A stretch of 64,000 nucleotides of DNA from Vulcanimicrobiota bacterium (GTDB lineage: Bacteria > Vulcanimicrobiota > Xenobia > Xenobiales > JADMJV01), in NCBI GenBank assembly GCA_019637395.1, contig JAHBVR010000003.1, positions 434,001-498,000 of the forward strand, given 5' to 3'. Positions 42,957 to 51,575 of the stretch are shown in pieces. The notes under the pieces were generated by a model, which saw nothing but the letters and a program-made list of their open reading frames with translations, was not told where the DNA came from and searched no databases. A program made the position numbers and the translations under genes. Position 1 is the stretch's first letter. Each line of letters begins with the position of its first letter.

Positions 42957-43814
42957 GTGAAGGTGTTTTTGCTCTGGTTATGGTGCGCGGGACTGGTCTG
43001 GGCTCAGGAGCAACCGGTCTTCCAACTCAACGTGCAACTGGTGGCCCGCCGCGGCGACTGGTCGGCCGCCTTACCGGGCGAACCGGAACTGCGCATCAAG
43101 GGTAAATCGCGGAACTGGTCTTACTTCGACCAGTTCCGGCGTTGTCTGTTTCTGGTCATTGAGGATGGCGGCTGGACGGCGGCCGAGGACGAAGCCGGTT
43201 GGCGGCGCACGGCCGGTGCGGTGGTGGGATTTCTCTCCGAGAAGAAGCCCGTCGAGCTGACCCTGGAGACTTTACATGGCAGGCCCGGGGCCCTGATCCG
43301 TTCGGGAGCGGTGGAGGCGCAGGCGCTGCGATTGGAAGACGGCCGCCATTTACTGCTGGCAGTAGTGCCTTTTTCCTCGCAGGCGCCCCCGAGTTCTCCG
43401 TTTTTTGCCGCCCTGGAAGTGCCCGCTCATTTTCAGGGGCAGTTGGTCAGTCCGTCCGATTCGAATTGGAGCCTGGTCTTCCCGGCTGCACCCTCGGGTG
43501 CACCGGAGGATCTTTCTCTGGAGCTGGGCGGCGCCGTTTATCGAGCCCGTCAGTTGCACCAGAGCGGCAGCCACGGCGAGCAGTTAGCCGCTCTCCAAGC
43601 GGAAGTGCAGGAACAGGGGCAGCTGGTTGGCCAACGCAGCTATACAGTGGAGGGCCTGTCCATGCAGCAGTTCACCGTGCGTACCCCATCAGGAGGTAAC
43701 ATCCATCATCGAATCATCTGGCTCGAGCCCGAACAACTGCTCTGGCTGAGCGCCAGTGGAGTGGATTCTCAGGCCGCCCAACGATTTTTCACCAGCTTTC
43801 GCCGCTGGAATTGA
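42957..43814 (+). CDS. Secreted protein of unknown function
   Basis: GTG at 42957 gives a signal peptide ([15 protein letters not shown]) and a 285-residue exported protein. It has no recognisable domain; predicted strands alternate with Glu/Asp-rich loops, and it ends in FFTSFRRWN. It lies eight bases before trpB and is probably co-transcribed with it, which is odd for a secreted protein. The divergent GH64-like gene shares an 85-base intergenic region. Confidence 0.62.
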   Translation: MKVFLLWLWCAGLVWAQEQPVFQLNVQLVARRGDWSAALPGEPELRIKGKSRNWSYFDQFRRCLFLVIEDGGWTAAEDEAGWRRTAGAVVGFLSEKKPVELTLETLHGRPGALIRSGAVEAQALRLEDGRHLLLAVVPFSSQAPPSSPFFAALEVPAHFQGQLVSPSDSNWSLVFPAAPSGAPEDLSLELGGAVYRARQLHQSGSHGEQLAALQAEVQEQGQLVGQRSYTVEGLSMQQFTVRTPSGGNIHHRIIWLEPEQLLWLSASGVDSQAAQRFFTSFRRWN

Positions 43815-43822
43815 GGAGTTCT

Positions 43823-45025
43823 ATGTTGACTGACGTACCGGCGGCTCCCGCCCCCCTGGAGGAACCCGATGCTCGCGGTCGTTTTGGAGACTATGGTGGT
43901 CGGTTTGTCCCGGAAACGCTGGTGTTGGCCCTGCAGCAACTGGCCGAGCATTATCGAGAACTGCGTCAGGATCAGGGTTTCTGGCGCGAACTCGCCGAGC
44001 TGATGCGCAGTTATTCCGGGCGTCCCACTCCGCTCTATCGGGCCCGGCGCTTGCAGGCCTTGGTGGATGGCCCGGAGCTGTGGCTGAAACGCGAAGACCT
44101 CAATCATACCGGTAGTCATAAGATCAACAACTGCCTGGGCCAGGCTCTGCTGGCTCGCAGGCTGGGCAAAAGCACCATTCTGGCTGAAACCGGAGCCGGC
44201 CAGCACGGCGTAGCCACCGCCACCGTATGCGCGCTGCTGGATATGCAGTGCCGGGTTTATATGGGAGCCGAGGACGTGCGCCGCCAGGCCCTCAACGTCA
44301 GCCGTATGCGCCTGCTCGGAGCCGAAGTGATTTCCGTCGAGTCGGGTTCGCGCACTCTCAAGGACGCCACCAATGAGGCCTTGCGTGCCTGGGTCGGCCA
44401 AGTGGATGAAGCCCACTATATTCTGGGCTCGGTCGTCGGACCGCATCCTTACCCCTGGATGGTGCGGGATTTTCAGGCGGTGATTGGTCACGAAATCGCG
44501 GCCGAACTTTGGCCCAAGAAAGTCATCGCCTGCGTCGGGGGCGGCTCCAACGCGGCCGGCGCCTTCGCCCGCTTTGTGCCTCATTCCGAGGTGGGTCTGG
44601 TGGGAGTGGAGGCGGGGGGCCACGGTTTCACCACCGGAGAGCATTGCGCGTCCTTGGGACGGGGTAAACCAGGAGTACTGCACGGCGCTTTGACCTATCT
44701 GCTGCAAGACGAGTTCGGCCAGGTCAGCCAGACCCATTCCATCTCGGCCGGCCTGGATTATCCGGGAGTGGGGCCTGAGCACAGCGCCTGGGCCACTTCC
44801 GGCCGGGTTGAATACCACAGTGTGACGGATGAAGAAGCCCTGAATGCTTTCGAGAACCTGTGCCGGCTGGAGGGCATCGTGCCGGCCCTGGAAAGCGCTC
44901 ACGCCCTGGCCTGGTATCTACGGGAAGGCAAGGGGCGGGCTGACGAAGGCCCCTGGGTGCTGTGTTTGTCCGGGCGAGGCGATAAAGACGTCCAGGAAGT
45001 CTTACGTTTGCGAGGGCTGGTCTGA
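43823..45025 (+). CDS. trpB: Tryptophan synthase beta chain
   Basis: TrpB joins indole with serine using PLP to make tryptophan. Motifs: [13 protein letters not shown] at the start, [27 protein letters not shown] (Schiff-base Lys), [44 protein letters not shown] (phosphate site) and [11 protein letters not shown]. The 400-residue protein has normal length. ATG at 43823 is preceded by GAGGAG; the longer frame to 43811 has no such site. TGA overlaps the trpA ATG (TGATG). Confidence 0.95.
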   Translation: MLTDVPAAPAPLEEPDARGRFGDYGGRFVPETLVLALQQLAEHYRELRQDQGFWRELAELMRSYSGRPTPLYRARRLQALVDGPELWLKREDLNHTGSHKINNCLGQALLARRLGKSTILAETGAGQHGVATATVCALLDMQCRVYMGAEDVRRQALNVSRMRLLGAEVISVESGSRTLKDATNEALRAWVGQVDEAHYILGSVVGPHPYPWMVRDFQAVIGHEIAAELWPKKVIACVGGGSNAAGAFARFVPHSEVGLVGVEAGGHGFTTGEHCASLGRGKPGVLHGALTYLLQDEFGQVSQTHSISAGLDYPGVGPEHSAWATSGRVEYHSVTDEEALNAFENLCRLEGIVPALESAHALAWYLREGKGRADEGPWVLCLSGRGDKDVQEVLRLRGLV

Positions 45026-45798
45026 TGCTATTGCCTTACTTTACGGCCGGCTGGCCTGACCCGGAAGCCTTTGTCGCCAGCGTGCGGGGGGCCGCCGCAA
45101 GCGGTTGCAGTGCTTTTGAGGTGGGCATTCCCTTCTCTGATCCCGTTGCCGACGGACCGATCATCCAAAGAACCTCCAGCCAGGCGCTGCAAGCGGGCAT
45201 TCATTGGCCGGAAGCGCTACGCCTTACCCGCCAGGCGGTGGACGGGAGCGGCCTGGCGGCCATCGCCATGACCTATTGCAACCCGCTCTATGCATTGGGC
45301 CTGGAGCGAGCCTGCGCGGAGCTGGCCGCGGCCGGCTGCCGGGGCTTGATTGTGCCTGATCTGACGCTGGAAGAAGGCGAGCCCATGGAAAAGGCGGCGG
45401 CGGCGGCCGGTCTGGACCTCGTCTATTTGGTGGCTCCCACCACTCCCGATGCGAGAGTGAGCGAAATTGCCCGGCGCAGCCGCGGTTTTGTGTATCTGGT
45501 TTCGCTGCGAGGAGTGACGGGGGCCAGGCAGGAGCTGCCGGCCGATCTGGTTCAGCAAATTCAGCGCGTCCGGGAGAGAGCGGAGTTGCCAATCATGGTG
45601 GGATTCGGCATCTCCACTCCGGACCAGGCGGCTGCCGTGGCCGCTCAGGGAGCCGGGGTCATTGTCGGCAGCGCCCTGCTGCGCGCCATTGGCGAGGCTC
45701 CACCGGAAAGGGCCGGTGAAGTTACTCGGGAGTTTCTGAGTCAGATGGTACGGGCGATGCATCCTCCCGATGAGGGCGTCGTCCCCGCCGCTTCATAA
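45025..45798 (+). CDS. trpA: Tryptophan synthase alpha chain, shortened N-terminus
   Basis: TrpA cleaves indole-3-glycerol phosphate and passes indole to TrpB. Catalytic residues are in place: Glu in CSAFEVGIPFSDP and Asp in DPVADGPIIQR. The loop GVTGAR and the phosphate-site segment MVGFGISTPDQA and GAGVIVGSAL are also present. The protein starts [13 protein letters not shown] directly, so it lacks the usual first helix of about 15 residues (RIxxxFxxLKxxGRxA). No alternative start can add it without overlapping trpB. At 257 residues it is slightly short. Its 3' end overlaps the EF-hand gene on the other strand by 77 bases. Confidence 0.92.
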   Translation: MLLPYFTAGWPDPEAFVASVRGAAASGCSAFEVGIPFSDPVADGPIIQRTSSQALQAGIHWPEALRLTRQAVDGSGLAAIAMTYCNPLYALGLERACAELAAAGCRGLIVPDLTLEEGEPMEKAAAAAGLDLVYLVAPTTPDARVSEIARRSRGFVYLVSLRGVTGARQELPADLVQQIQRVRERAELPIMVGFGISTPDQAAAVAAQGAGVIVGSALLRAIGEAPPERAGEVTREFLSQMVRAMHPPDEGVVPAAS

Positions 45799-46108
45799 AA
45801 TTTTCCAATCCCGCCTTACGCTCCTCAGGCGAGATTTTTCCGTCGCCGTCCTCGTCCACGCGCTCGCGGAAGCGTTCGCTTTCCTTCAGACGTTTATCGA
45901 AGCCGGCCTCCTTTTCCGCGTCGGAGAGCTTACCGTCATGATCGGTATCCATCTCCTCCATCATCTTGCGGAAACGCTCACCCCGGCGTCCCTGGCCGGG
46001 TGTGGCGCTGCTGCTGACCTCGACAGACGGGGTCTCGCTGCTGCTGACGTTGGGCGCTTGCGTGCAGCCCAGCAGGAGGGCCGCTAAAAGGTAGAGGTAG
46101 TGTTTCAT
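45722..46108 (-). CDS. EF-hand lipoprotein
   Basis: A lipobox (ALLLGC) gives a lipid-anchored 128-residue protein. Two EF-hand calcium loops follow: DTDHDGKLSDAE (about residues 54-65) and DEDGDGKISPEE (about 86-97), with the acidic ligands at positions 1, 3, 5 and 12. The rest is charged and helical. It may bind calcium at the outer surface. The C-terminal 25 codons overlap trpA antisense. Confidence 0.8.
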   Translation of the reverse strand: MKHYLYLLAALLLGCTQAPNVSSSETPSVEVSSSATPGQGRRGERFRKMMEEMDTDHDGKLSDAEKEAGFDKRLKESERFRERVDEDGDGKISPEERKAGLENFMKRRGRRPHREDASPVPSDSETPE

Positions 46109-46246
46109 CTAGATTCTGTTCACCAGCCGGTGCTGAGCTCATTCTTTCAGGTTTTCCCAGGTACCGTGGTCCCGTTCTGGATGGATCGAAATTTCTGGGA
46201 AGGCCGCCGAGGTGGTGCCACAATCAGGACAGGAGGTGCGAGAGAG

Positions 46247-46423
46247 ATGTCCACTTTTGATAAGCTGCGAAAGTTTGAACACGACTTTGCCGAAAATATG
46301 GCCGAGGGCTTTTGGACTCCCAAGGACCCGCTCAACGAAGAGGAACTCGACCGGCTCGAGCATGTCCGCAAGGAACTCAGCGACCTGCAGGAGCCCGTAG
46401 CTTCTATACCGACCGAAATATAA
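46247..46423 (+). CDS. Small acidic helical protein, unknown function
   Basis: This 58-residue soluble protein begins MSTFDKLRKFEHDFAENMAE and is mostly helical. ATG at 46247 follows AGGAGG (46231-46236) by ten bases. Reading further upstream would give a longer frame without a ribosome site. No family recognised. It is followed directly by a strong bidirectional terminator. Confidence 0.6.
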   Translation: MSTFDKLRKFEHDFAENMAEGFWTPKDPLNEEELDRLEHVRKELSDLQEPVASIPTEI

Positions 46424-46451
46424 AAAGAGCCCGGCGAACCGGGCTCTTTTT
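46422..46451. terminator. Bidirectional intrinsic terminator
   Basis: AAAAAGAGCCCGG (46422-46434) pairs perfectly with CCGGGCTCTTTTT (46439-46451) around CGAA. The A-run and T-run serve both directions: the small gene on the plus strand and the lipase-like gene on the minus strand. Confidence 0.9.
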
Positions 46452-46466
46452 ATTCAGGTGCTTAGC

Positions 46467-48686
46467 TTAGGGCTGAGGGCCGCGGAACAGAGTCTGGTCG
46501 AATGACCAGTCCAGTTCCAATTTGGGGAGCAGCACCAGCGGGTTGATAATCCGCGGGCCTAGCGGGCTGATGGCCGTCGCCAAGAACAAAACGACCTGCG
46601 TCTGTCCGGCCGCGGCGTTCCCTTGCAGTGGGGAAAGCAGGAAGCCGTGGGGGCGGGTCGGTTGCCCGGCCAGGGGCCCCGGATTCGGGAACTGGAACAA
46701 TCCCGAACCCTGGTAGGCCGTGGAGGGATCTAAGGTAGCCGTGGTATCGACTTCCGCGAGACCGAAGGCTTCTACGACCGGCCTTACGTGCTTGAAGGTG
46801 GGAACCTGGGCAAAGGCACGGGCCAGGTCGCGAGAAGCGCTATTGGGCACCACCGGATCCCCAATCACCTCTTGCTGCAGCACCTGGGATCTGCTGGTAG
46901 GCGCGTCCTTGAACGCGCCGGTTAGAGCCGGAGCCGCGTAGTTAAAGGGATCCGCATCGTCGACGACCGTCTGAGCGATGAGGAAGAAGTTGGTAAAGTT
47001 AGCCGTGCCAGGGGTCACTCCCTGAGCGGCCAGGCCGAACAGGATGCGCGGGCTGAGCGCCGCCGAGTTAAGCAACAGGTTGCTGATTCGCCCGCCGGCC
47101 ACGTTCAGTACGGCAAACTGGTTATTGTATTCCGTCGAAGTATACACAGTACCCACGATGCCGCCGAGTGACTGACCGACATAGGTGGGATTAGCCGTGG
47201 AGAAGGTTGTTCCAAAGGACTGATTCTTGATGGCCGCGGTCAACTGGAAGAGGTTGACCACCGACTGACGGATGTTGTCACGGGAATTCCGCAAGTAAGA
47301 CAGGTTGATGAACAGCGCGCCGTCACCCAACAGTGGCGTGGTCGCAGGCACATCGTCGCCATGGCCGACCAGGTCGATGGCGATTACCGCGAAGCCACGG
47401 CTGGTGAGGGCCGGAGCAATCGCAAGAACATCGCCCTTGTTGCGGGTGATACCGTGCTGGAAGATGGTTACCGGCCAGCCTCCTGTAGGGGCGGTCCCTG
47501 CCGGCTCGATCAGGTAGGCGGTTTTGATTTTTGTGCCCTGAGGTGTGAGAGCGGGGTCTCCAGGAATGCCACTGCCGCTGAAGTTGCCGATGGGTGCATC
47601 GGCGACGGAAATAACTCCGTTGGGGGCTCCGGTCGTGCTATCCGTGGTGACGACGGACACGCTGCCGGTCGTTGGCTGAATGAAGTTCGTCATGGTGATG
47701 TTGACAGTTGAAATCGAGGCGATACTGGAGGTATCCACGCCTGTGATGCCGTTTGCCGCATAGAGGGCGGCGACCGAGGGGAAGAATGGAGGAGTCGGGC
47801 CTCCGGTGATCACCACCCGAGGCTGAACAGTAGGCGCAGGCAGCGTAGCGCGAATCGAGCGCAACGTAATAGAGACGGGCTGCGTTCCGAAGCGGAATAC
47901 CAGCGGAATCTCGCTACGATCCCGACCCGTGATGGCCTCGGCGCGGGCCCACACATTTTGATAGAAAGCCCGCAAAGGCTCAAGCGCCTGAGCAGAGGCA
48001 TCCGGCACCGGGAAGATGGTGTTACCGGCCGGGCTGATCAATGGTTCGCGGACCTTGGTGACCGTAGTAATGTTACCCGATGTAATGTTTCGGCCATTAC
48101 CCTGGATTCCATTGGTGACGACGACATAGTAATTGGTGGCCGGCTTCAAAGGGAGAACGGGTTGCAGCACAATGGTCGAGTTACCCGTGCCCTGGTCCTG
48201 TCCATTGACCACGCTGATGTTGCATTGGATAGTAGCGTTCGTGCCTGCGCCCGTATCCGCATCAGCGGCCGTCGAAGGAGGGCCTTCCACCAGGAGGACA
48301 GAGCCGGCGTTCACCGAGGCCGCATCAACCTGGCCGGTGAAAGGGATCAAGATATTCCCGGAAGTGGAGAACCCACGCATCGTTCTCAGTGAGGTGAAAG
48401 GTTCAGCGGCGAGAGCTCCAGTCGTGGGAAACTGGTTGACCAGGCCTTTATTGGCCGCGTTGGCGGCGCCGGTGTCGCGTAACAAGTCGTTGGGCAACGG
48501 GATGGTGGCAGGGTTGCCCGAGGTCGGATCAAAAAGCGGTGACACCGTGCCCGGCGCAAAATTTGCGTTCACGGGAATGAAGCCGGGAACCGGCTGATCC
48601 GTAATGGTATCGGTACTACAGCCCCAGAAAGTAAGGCCGAGGCCGAAAGTCAACGCGCTCGCCACGAGCCGACGTGATGTATTCAT
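46467..48686 (-). CDS. Lipase-like (VolA/virulence-factor-lipase type) lipoprotein
   Basis: A signal peptide with a lipobox-like FWGC starts the 739-residue protein. The N-terminal part has an Ig-like SbsA/Big_5-type pattern (TSLRTMRGFSTSGNILIPFTG, LKPATNYYVVVTNGIQG). The C-terminal half is an alpha/beta hydrolase: VTIFQHGITRNKGD, VIAIDLVGHGDD, and the nucleophile elbow YVGQSLGGIVG. The acid and His of the triad are further on but not certain. The domain order resembles VolA-type surface lipases. TRP residue at -2 of the Cys is unusual for a lipobox. It probably hydrolyses an external ester. Confidence 0.68.
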   Translation of the reverse strand: MNTSRRLVASALTFGLGLTFWGCSTDTITDQPVPGFIPVNANFAPGTVSPLFDPTSGNPATIPLPNDLLRDTGAANAANKGLVNQFPTTGALAAEPFTSLRTMRGFSTSGNILIPFTGQVDAASVNAGSVLLVEGPPSTAADADTGAGTNATIQCNISVVNGQDQGTGNSTIVLQPVLPLKPATNYYVVVTNGIQGNGRNITSGNITTVTKVREPLISPAGNTIFPVPDASAQALEPLRAFYQNVWARAEAITGRDRSEIPLVFRFGTQPVSITLRSIRATLPAPTVQPRVVITGGPTPPFFPSVAALYAANGITGVDTSSIASISTVNITMTNFIQPTTGSVSVVTTDSTTGAPNGVISVADAPIGNFSGSGIPGDPALTPQGTKIKTAYLIEPAGTAPTGGWPVTIFQHGITRNKGDVLAIAPALTSRGFAVIAIDLVGHGDDVPATTPLLGDGALFINLSYLRNSRDNIRQSVVNLFQLTAAIKNQSFGTTFSTANPTYVGQSLGGIVGTVYTSTEYNNQFAVLNVAGGRISNLLLNSAALSPRILFGLAAQGVTPGTANFTNFFLIAQTVVDDADPFNYAAPALTGAFKDAPTSRSQVLQQEVIGDPVVPNSASRDLARAFAQVPTFKHVRPVVEAFGLAEVDTTATLDPSTAYQGSGLFQFPNPGPLAGQPTRPHGFLLSPLQGNAAAGQTQVVLFLATAISPLGPRIINPLVLLPKLELDWSFDQTLFRGPQP

Positions 48687-48961
48687 CGCATTCTCCTATT
48701 ATATCTGTCTCTCTGCAGCCACGCCCGTGGCAAAGCCGGCACCCGTTCTTCGCCTCGGGGGAAATTCCTGTCCGACAATCTTCAGGAAATTACCTGACCG
48801 GCACCAGCTTGTTTTAGGCGGTTAACCCGGGCCTCCAACCCGGGGCGCGGTTAAGGTTTTACAATATGGAAACCCAGGAAACAAATCTGTAACAACAAAA
48901 ATCTGAGTGAACCTTATACTCAGCAGAAGATATACACTGGAACCAGTATCGGAGGACGAAC

Positions 48962-51502
48962 ATGATCAGTGCATTGGCAGGCTTACCGTCACTAGGCGGT
49001 ATCGGCGGGGGATTCGACGGTGGCTCACTTCCGCTTCTGGGCTTTGGCCTGCTCAGCACCTTTGCCAGCAGTCTGACCACTCAGTCCTTCCTGGGGCCGA
49101 CCACCAACATTCCGGACCTGAGTTCCCAGGCCAACATCAACTTTTCGAACTTCAACACCAATTTCGGTAGCTATACGGGCAACGGCTCGAACACCAACGG
49201 CTATTTCTGGAATCCCGCTCCCTACGGCGACAATCCCAGCCTGCACACCGGCCCTTCGGATTTTCGCGCCTGGCACCAGTGGGCTACCGGTGGTGTGCAG
49301 CCGCCTTTAGCGGTGGCTCCCTTCTATGGGCAGGGTTTCGGTTACACCAATGTCCAGTTTGGTTCGGCCGGTGCCTACGGAGCCGTGGGTTATGGTACCT
49401 CGGGCGCTTATGGCTCCGCCCCGGTGGGAGCTTATCCTTATAGTGCTTCTCCCGCCTATTGCCCGCCCAGCTATGGCAGCCAGCCCATCTTCTCCAACGC
49501 CTACCAGGCGATGGGTGTGGTGCAGCAGAGCAGTTACACGGCTGTACCCAACTACACCCCCATTCAGACCTACATTCCCCCGAGCAATTATGCGCCACCT
49601 ACCTATAATTATACGCCGCCGGCTTACGCGCCGCCGCAGAACTACACCACCCCCACCTACGGCTCCCAGCCGACTCCGGAGCAAACCGCCAACTTCAATA
49701 GCTATGCTCAGGACGCCATAGCGCGCTTCAATGCCAACGGTTCTTCCATAACCGGCCAGTACCAGGGAGCGACCGGCATGCAGGCGCCCGGCTACACTCC
49801 CGCCACTTACACGCCTCCCGACTATTCCCAGCCGTCGGTAGCCAATCCCTATGCCGGCCAGCCGACGCCGGAGCAGACCGCCGCTTTCAATAACTACGCT
49901 CAGGAGGCACTGGCCCGGTTTAACGCCACCGGCGCTTCGATCAGCGGCCAGTATGCGGGGGCTACCGGAATGGTGCCTCCCAGCTACACCCCGGCCACCT
50001 ACAGCACGGGAGCCTACGGTGGCCAGCCGACCCCCGAGCAGACGGCCGCTTTCAATAACTATGCCCAGCAAGCGCTGGCTCAACTGAATTCTACCGCAGC
50101 CTCGATCCAGGGGACCTACCAGGCTTCCTTCAGTTCTTCTTCCCAGGTCAACTATGGCTCCGACATCACCTACAGCCTGCCGGCCCAGCCCACTCCCGCC
50201 TATGGGACCTACCTGAACAGCTACCAGAGTCTGCCCAACTACAGCGCCGCCAGCTACGGCGCTTATAACCTCGGCTATGGCTACCCGCAACCCCAGCCGC
50301 CGGTGTTCTATGGCTCGGCCCTGCCCAGCTACACCGCTCCCCTCATTCAGCAGCAAACGCCTTATGGTTACGGCGGCCCGCCCCGGCCGGCGCCCTGCCC
50401 CCCGCCGGCCTATCCGCCCCGCCCGCCTCACCCTCACTATGAGCAGCCGCCGGCACCGCCTGCCCCGCCGGTGGTTCAGGAGCCTGCGCCCCCGCCTCCC
50501 GTCGTTGCCCCGGCTCCGACGAATCCCTCGCCCCGGCCAGGCCGCATTAATTATTCGTTGGTTCCCATCATCCAGCAGGATGTGGCCGGGCCCGCTTCGG
50601 TGCTGGGTTCTCGGTTGACCGGAGACCCGGCCAAAATCGCATCTTTCACCGCCACCAATCCCCCGCCCAACCAGAACAACGATGCGAACCACTTCGACCG
50701 TATCGGTGCCTATACGGTGATGCAGCAGGATTCGAGCCTGCGCTACAATGTCGACACCGGCCGCTTCTTCCGTACCTACGAAGGCGGTGTCACCAAAGAT
50801 GTCCTCGATATGGCCCAGGTATCGCAGATGCTGCGTCAGGACCACCCCAACAACTGGGCGCGGGTGGGCCAACTGCTGCAACATCTTCCCACTGACAACC
50901 AGCTCTTCGGCAGTCAGGAACAGGCGGTCACTCCGCCGGGCAGCTTCACCGCCGGCGGAGCCACTCAGACCAACGGGTTTACGCCTCCGGTCAGAATTCC
51001 CAACCTGCCCCCGCTGAACACACCGGTGCTGCCGCCGCTCGACAAACCGGAACTGCCGCCCTTCGCCGGTTTCGGCAACAGCGGGGGTCAGAGCCCGGAG
51101 CTGGACCTGCTGTTGGTGCAACGCCAGGCCGGGCTGATTACGGGTGACCAGTTCAACCTGGCGCTGCTGCAGATTGCCGGCAACCAGGGAGTGATTAACC
51201 CGAATCCCGCTCCTCCGGTGCAAGGTGTCCCCTTCCAGATCACAGCCCACCGCTACTGGGATCCTCAGCGAGGCGATTACGCCAACGTGACCGATGTGAC
51301 CACGCAGGGTTACCAGGGTGAAGATCAGCACGTCTTCAATCCTCAGAATCAAACCTCGGTAACCGTTACTCGTGACAATGTGCCGATTGGCACTCCGGTC
51401 CGAGTCACGGTCAACTGGGATAACGGCCAGTCGCGCACCTGGGATTATAATATTGCCGGGAATGACCAGTCCGACGTGGACGTGTTCTCGCCTATCGGCT
51501 GA
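48962..51502 (+). CDS. Large Tyr/Pro/Gln/Asn-rich repeat protein, unknown function
   Basis: The 846-residue protein has no clear signal peptide, only a Gly/Leu-rich start (SLPLLGFGLLSTFASSL). Residues 100-240 are rich in Tyr, Pro, Gly, Ser and Asn (PPTYNYTPPAYAPPQNY). Three tandem copies of a module of about 40 residues (GQPTPEQTAAFNNYAQEAL onward) cover about residues 235-390, then a Pro-rich linker. The C-terminal 280 residues look folded, with VQRQAGLITGDQFNLALLQIA and a final beta-type domain. GGAGG at 48951-48955 precedes ATG. Composition suggests disorder and possible assembly or phase separation. No family is recognised. Confidence 0.72.
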   Translation: MISALAGLPSLGGIGGGFDGGSLPLLGFGLLSTFASSLTTQSFLGPTTNIPDLSSQANINFSNFNTNFGSYTGNGSNTNGYFWNPAPYGDNPSLHTGPSDFRAWHQWATGGVQPPLAVAPFYGQGFGYTNVQFGSAGAYGAVGYGTSGAYGSAPVGAYPYSASPAYCPPSYGSQPIFSNAYQAMGVVQQSSYTAVPNYTPIQTYIPPSNYAPPTYNYTPPAYAPPQNYTTPTYGSQPTPEQTANFNSYAQDAIARFNANGSSITGQYQGATGMQAPGYTPATYTPPDYSQPSVANPYAGQPTPEQTAAFNNYAQEALARFNATGASISGQYAGATGMVPPSYTPATYSTGAYGGQPTPEQTAAFNNYAQQALAQLNSTAASIQGTYQASFSSSSQVNYGSDITYSLPAQPTPAYGTYLNSYQSLPNYSAASYGAYNLGYGYPQPQPPVFYGSALPSYTAPLIQQQTPYGYGGPPRPAPCPPPAYPPRPPHPHYEQPPAPPAPPVVQEPAPPPPVVAPAPTNPSPRPGRINYSLVPIIQQDVAGPASVLGSRLTGDPAKIASFTATNPPPNQNNDANHFDRIGAYTVMQQDSSLRYNVDTGRFFRTYEGGVTKDVLDMAQVSQMLRQDHPNNWARVGQLLQHLPTDNQLFGSQEQAVTPPGSFTAGGATQTNGFTPPVRIPNLPPLNTPVLPPLDKPELPPFAGFGNSGGQSPELDLLLVQRQAGLITGDQFNLALLQIAGNQGVINPNPAPPVQGVPFQITAHRYWDPQRGDYANVTDVTTQGYQGEDQHVFNPQNQTSVTVTRDNVPIGTPVRVTVNWDNGQSRTWDYNIAGNDQSDVDVFSPIG
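49660..50140 (+). repeat. Three tandem coding repeats in the 846-residue protein
   Basis: The units begin near 49665, 49855 and 50021. Each encodes QPTPEQTAxFNxYAQxAxAxxN followed by a Ser/Gly/Gln stretch, of about 120 conserved bases. Copies differ at many third positions, so they are not recent. Confidence 0.75.
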
Positions 51503-51521
51503 TCGGGAAATCGTGGCCGCC

Positions 51522-51559
51522 AAGCTCCCCATGGTTCACCGTGGGGAGCTTTCTTTTTG
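51522..51559 (+). terminator. Intrinsic terminator after the repeat-protein gene
   Basis: AAGCTCCCCA (51522-51531) pairs with TGGGGAGCTT (51542-51551), with an inner TGG/CCG part, followed by TCTTTTT. It lies 19 bases after the stop. Confidence 0.85.
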
Positions 51560-51575
51560 ATAGGGGTTGGCGTGG

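Noticed and set aside
48698-48703. TATAAT on the minus strand upstream of the lipase-like gene
   Set aside because: It is too close to the start codon. The transcript would begin inside the ribosome site, and no -35 element is visible.
48700-48960. Possible c-di-GMP or other riboswitch in the interval between the lipase-like and repeat-protein genes
   Set aside because: A GCCACG/CGTGGC palindrome and repeated GCGGTTAA are present, but the GEMM core is not, and no terminator follows in the right orientation.
49307-51532. A 741-codon open frame on the minus strand opposite the repeat protein
   Set aside because: It is a composition effect of the repetitive Tyr/Pro codons. The plus frame has a ribosome site, a terminator after it and a folded C-terminus; the minus frame has only low-complexity Arg/Gly/Val.
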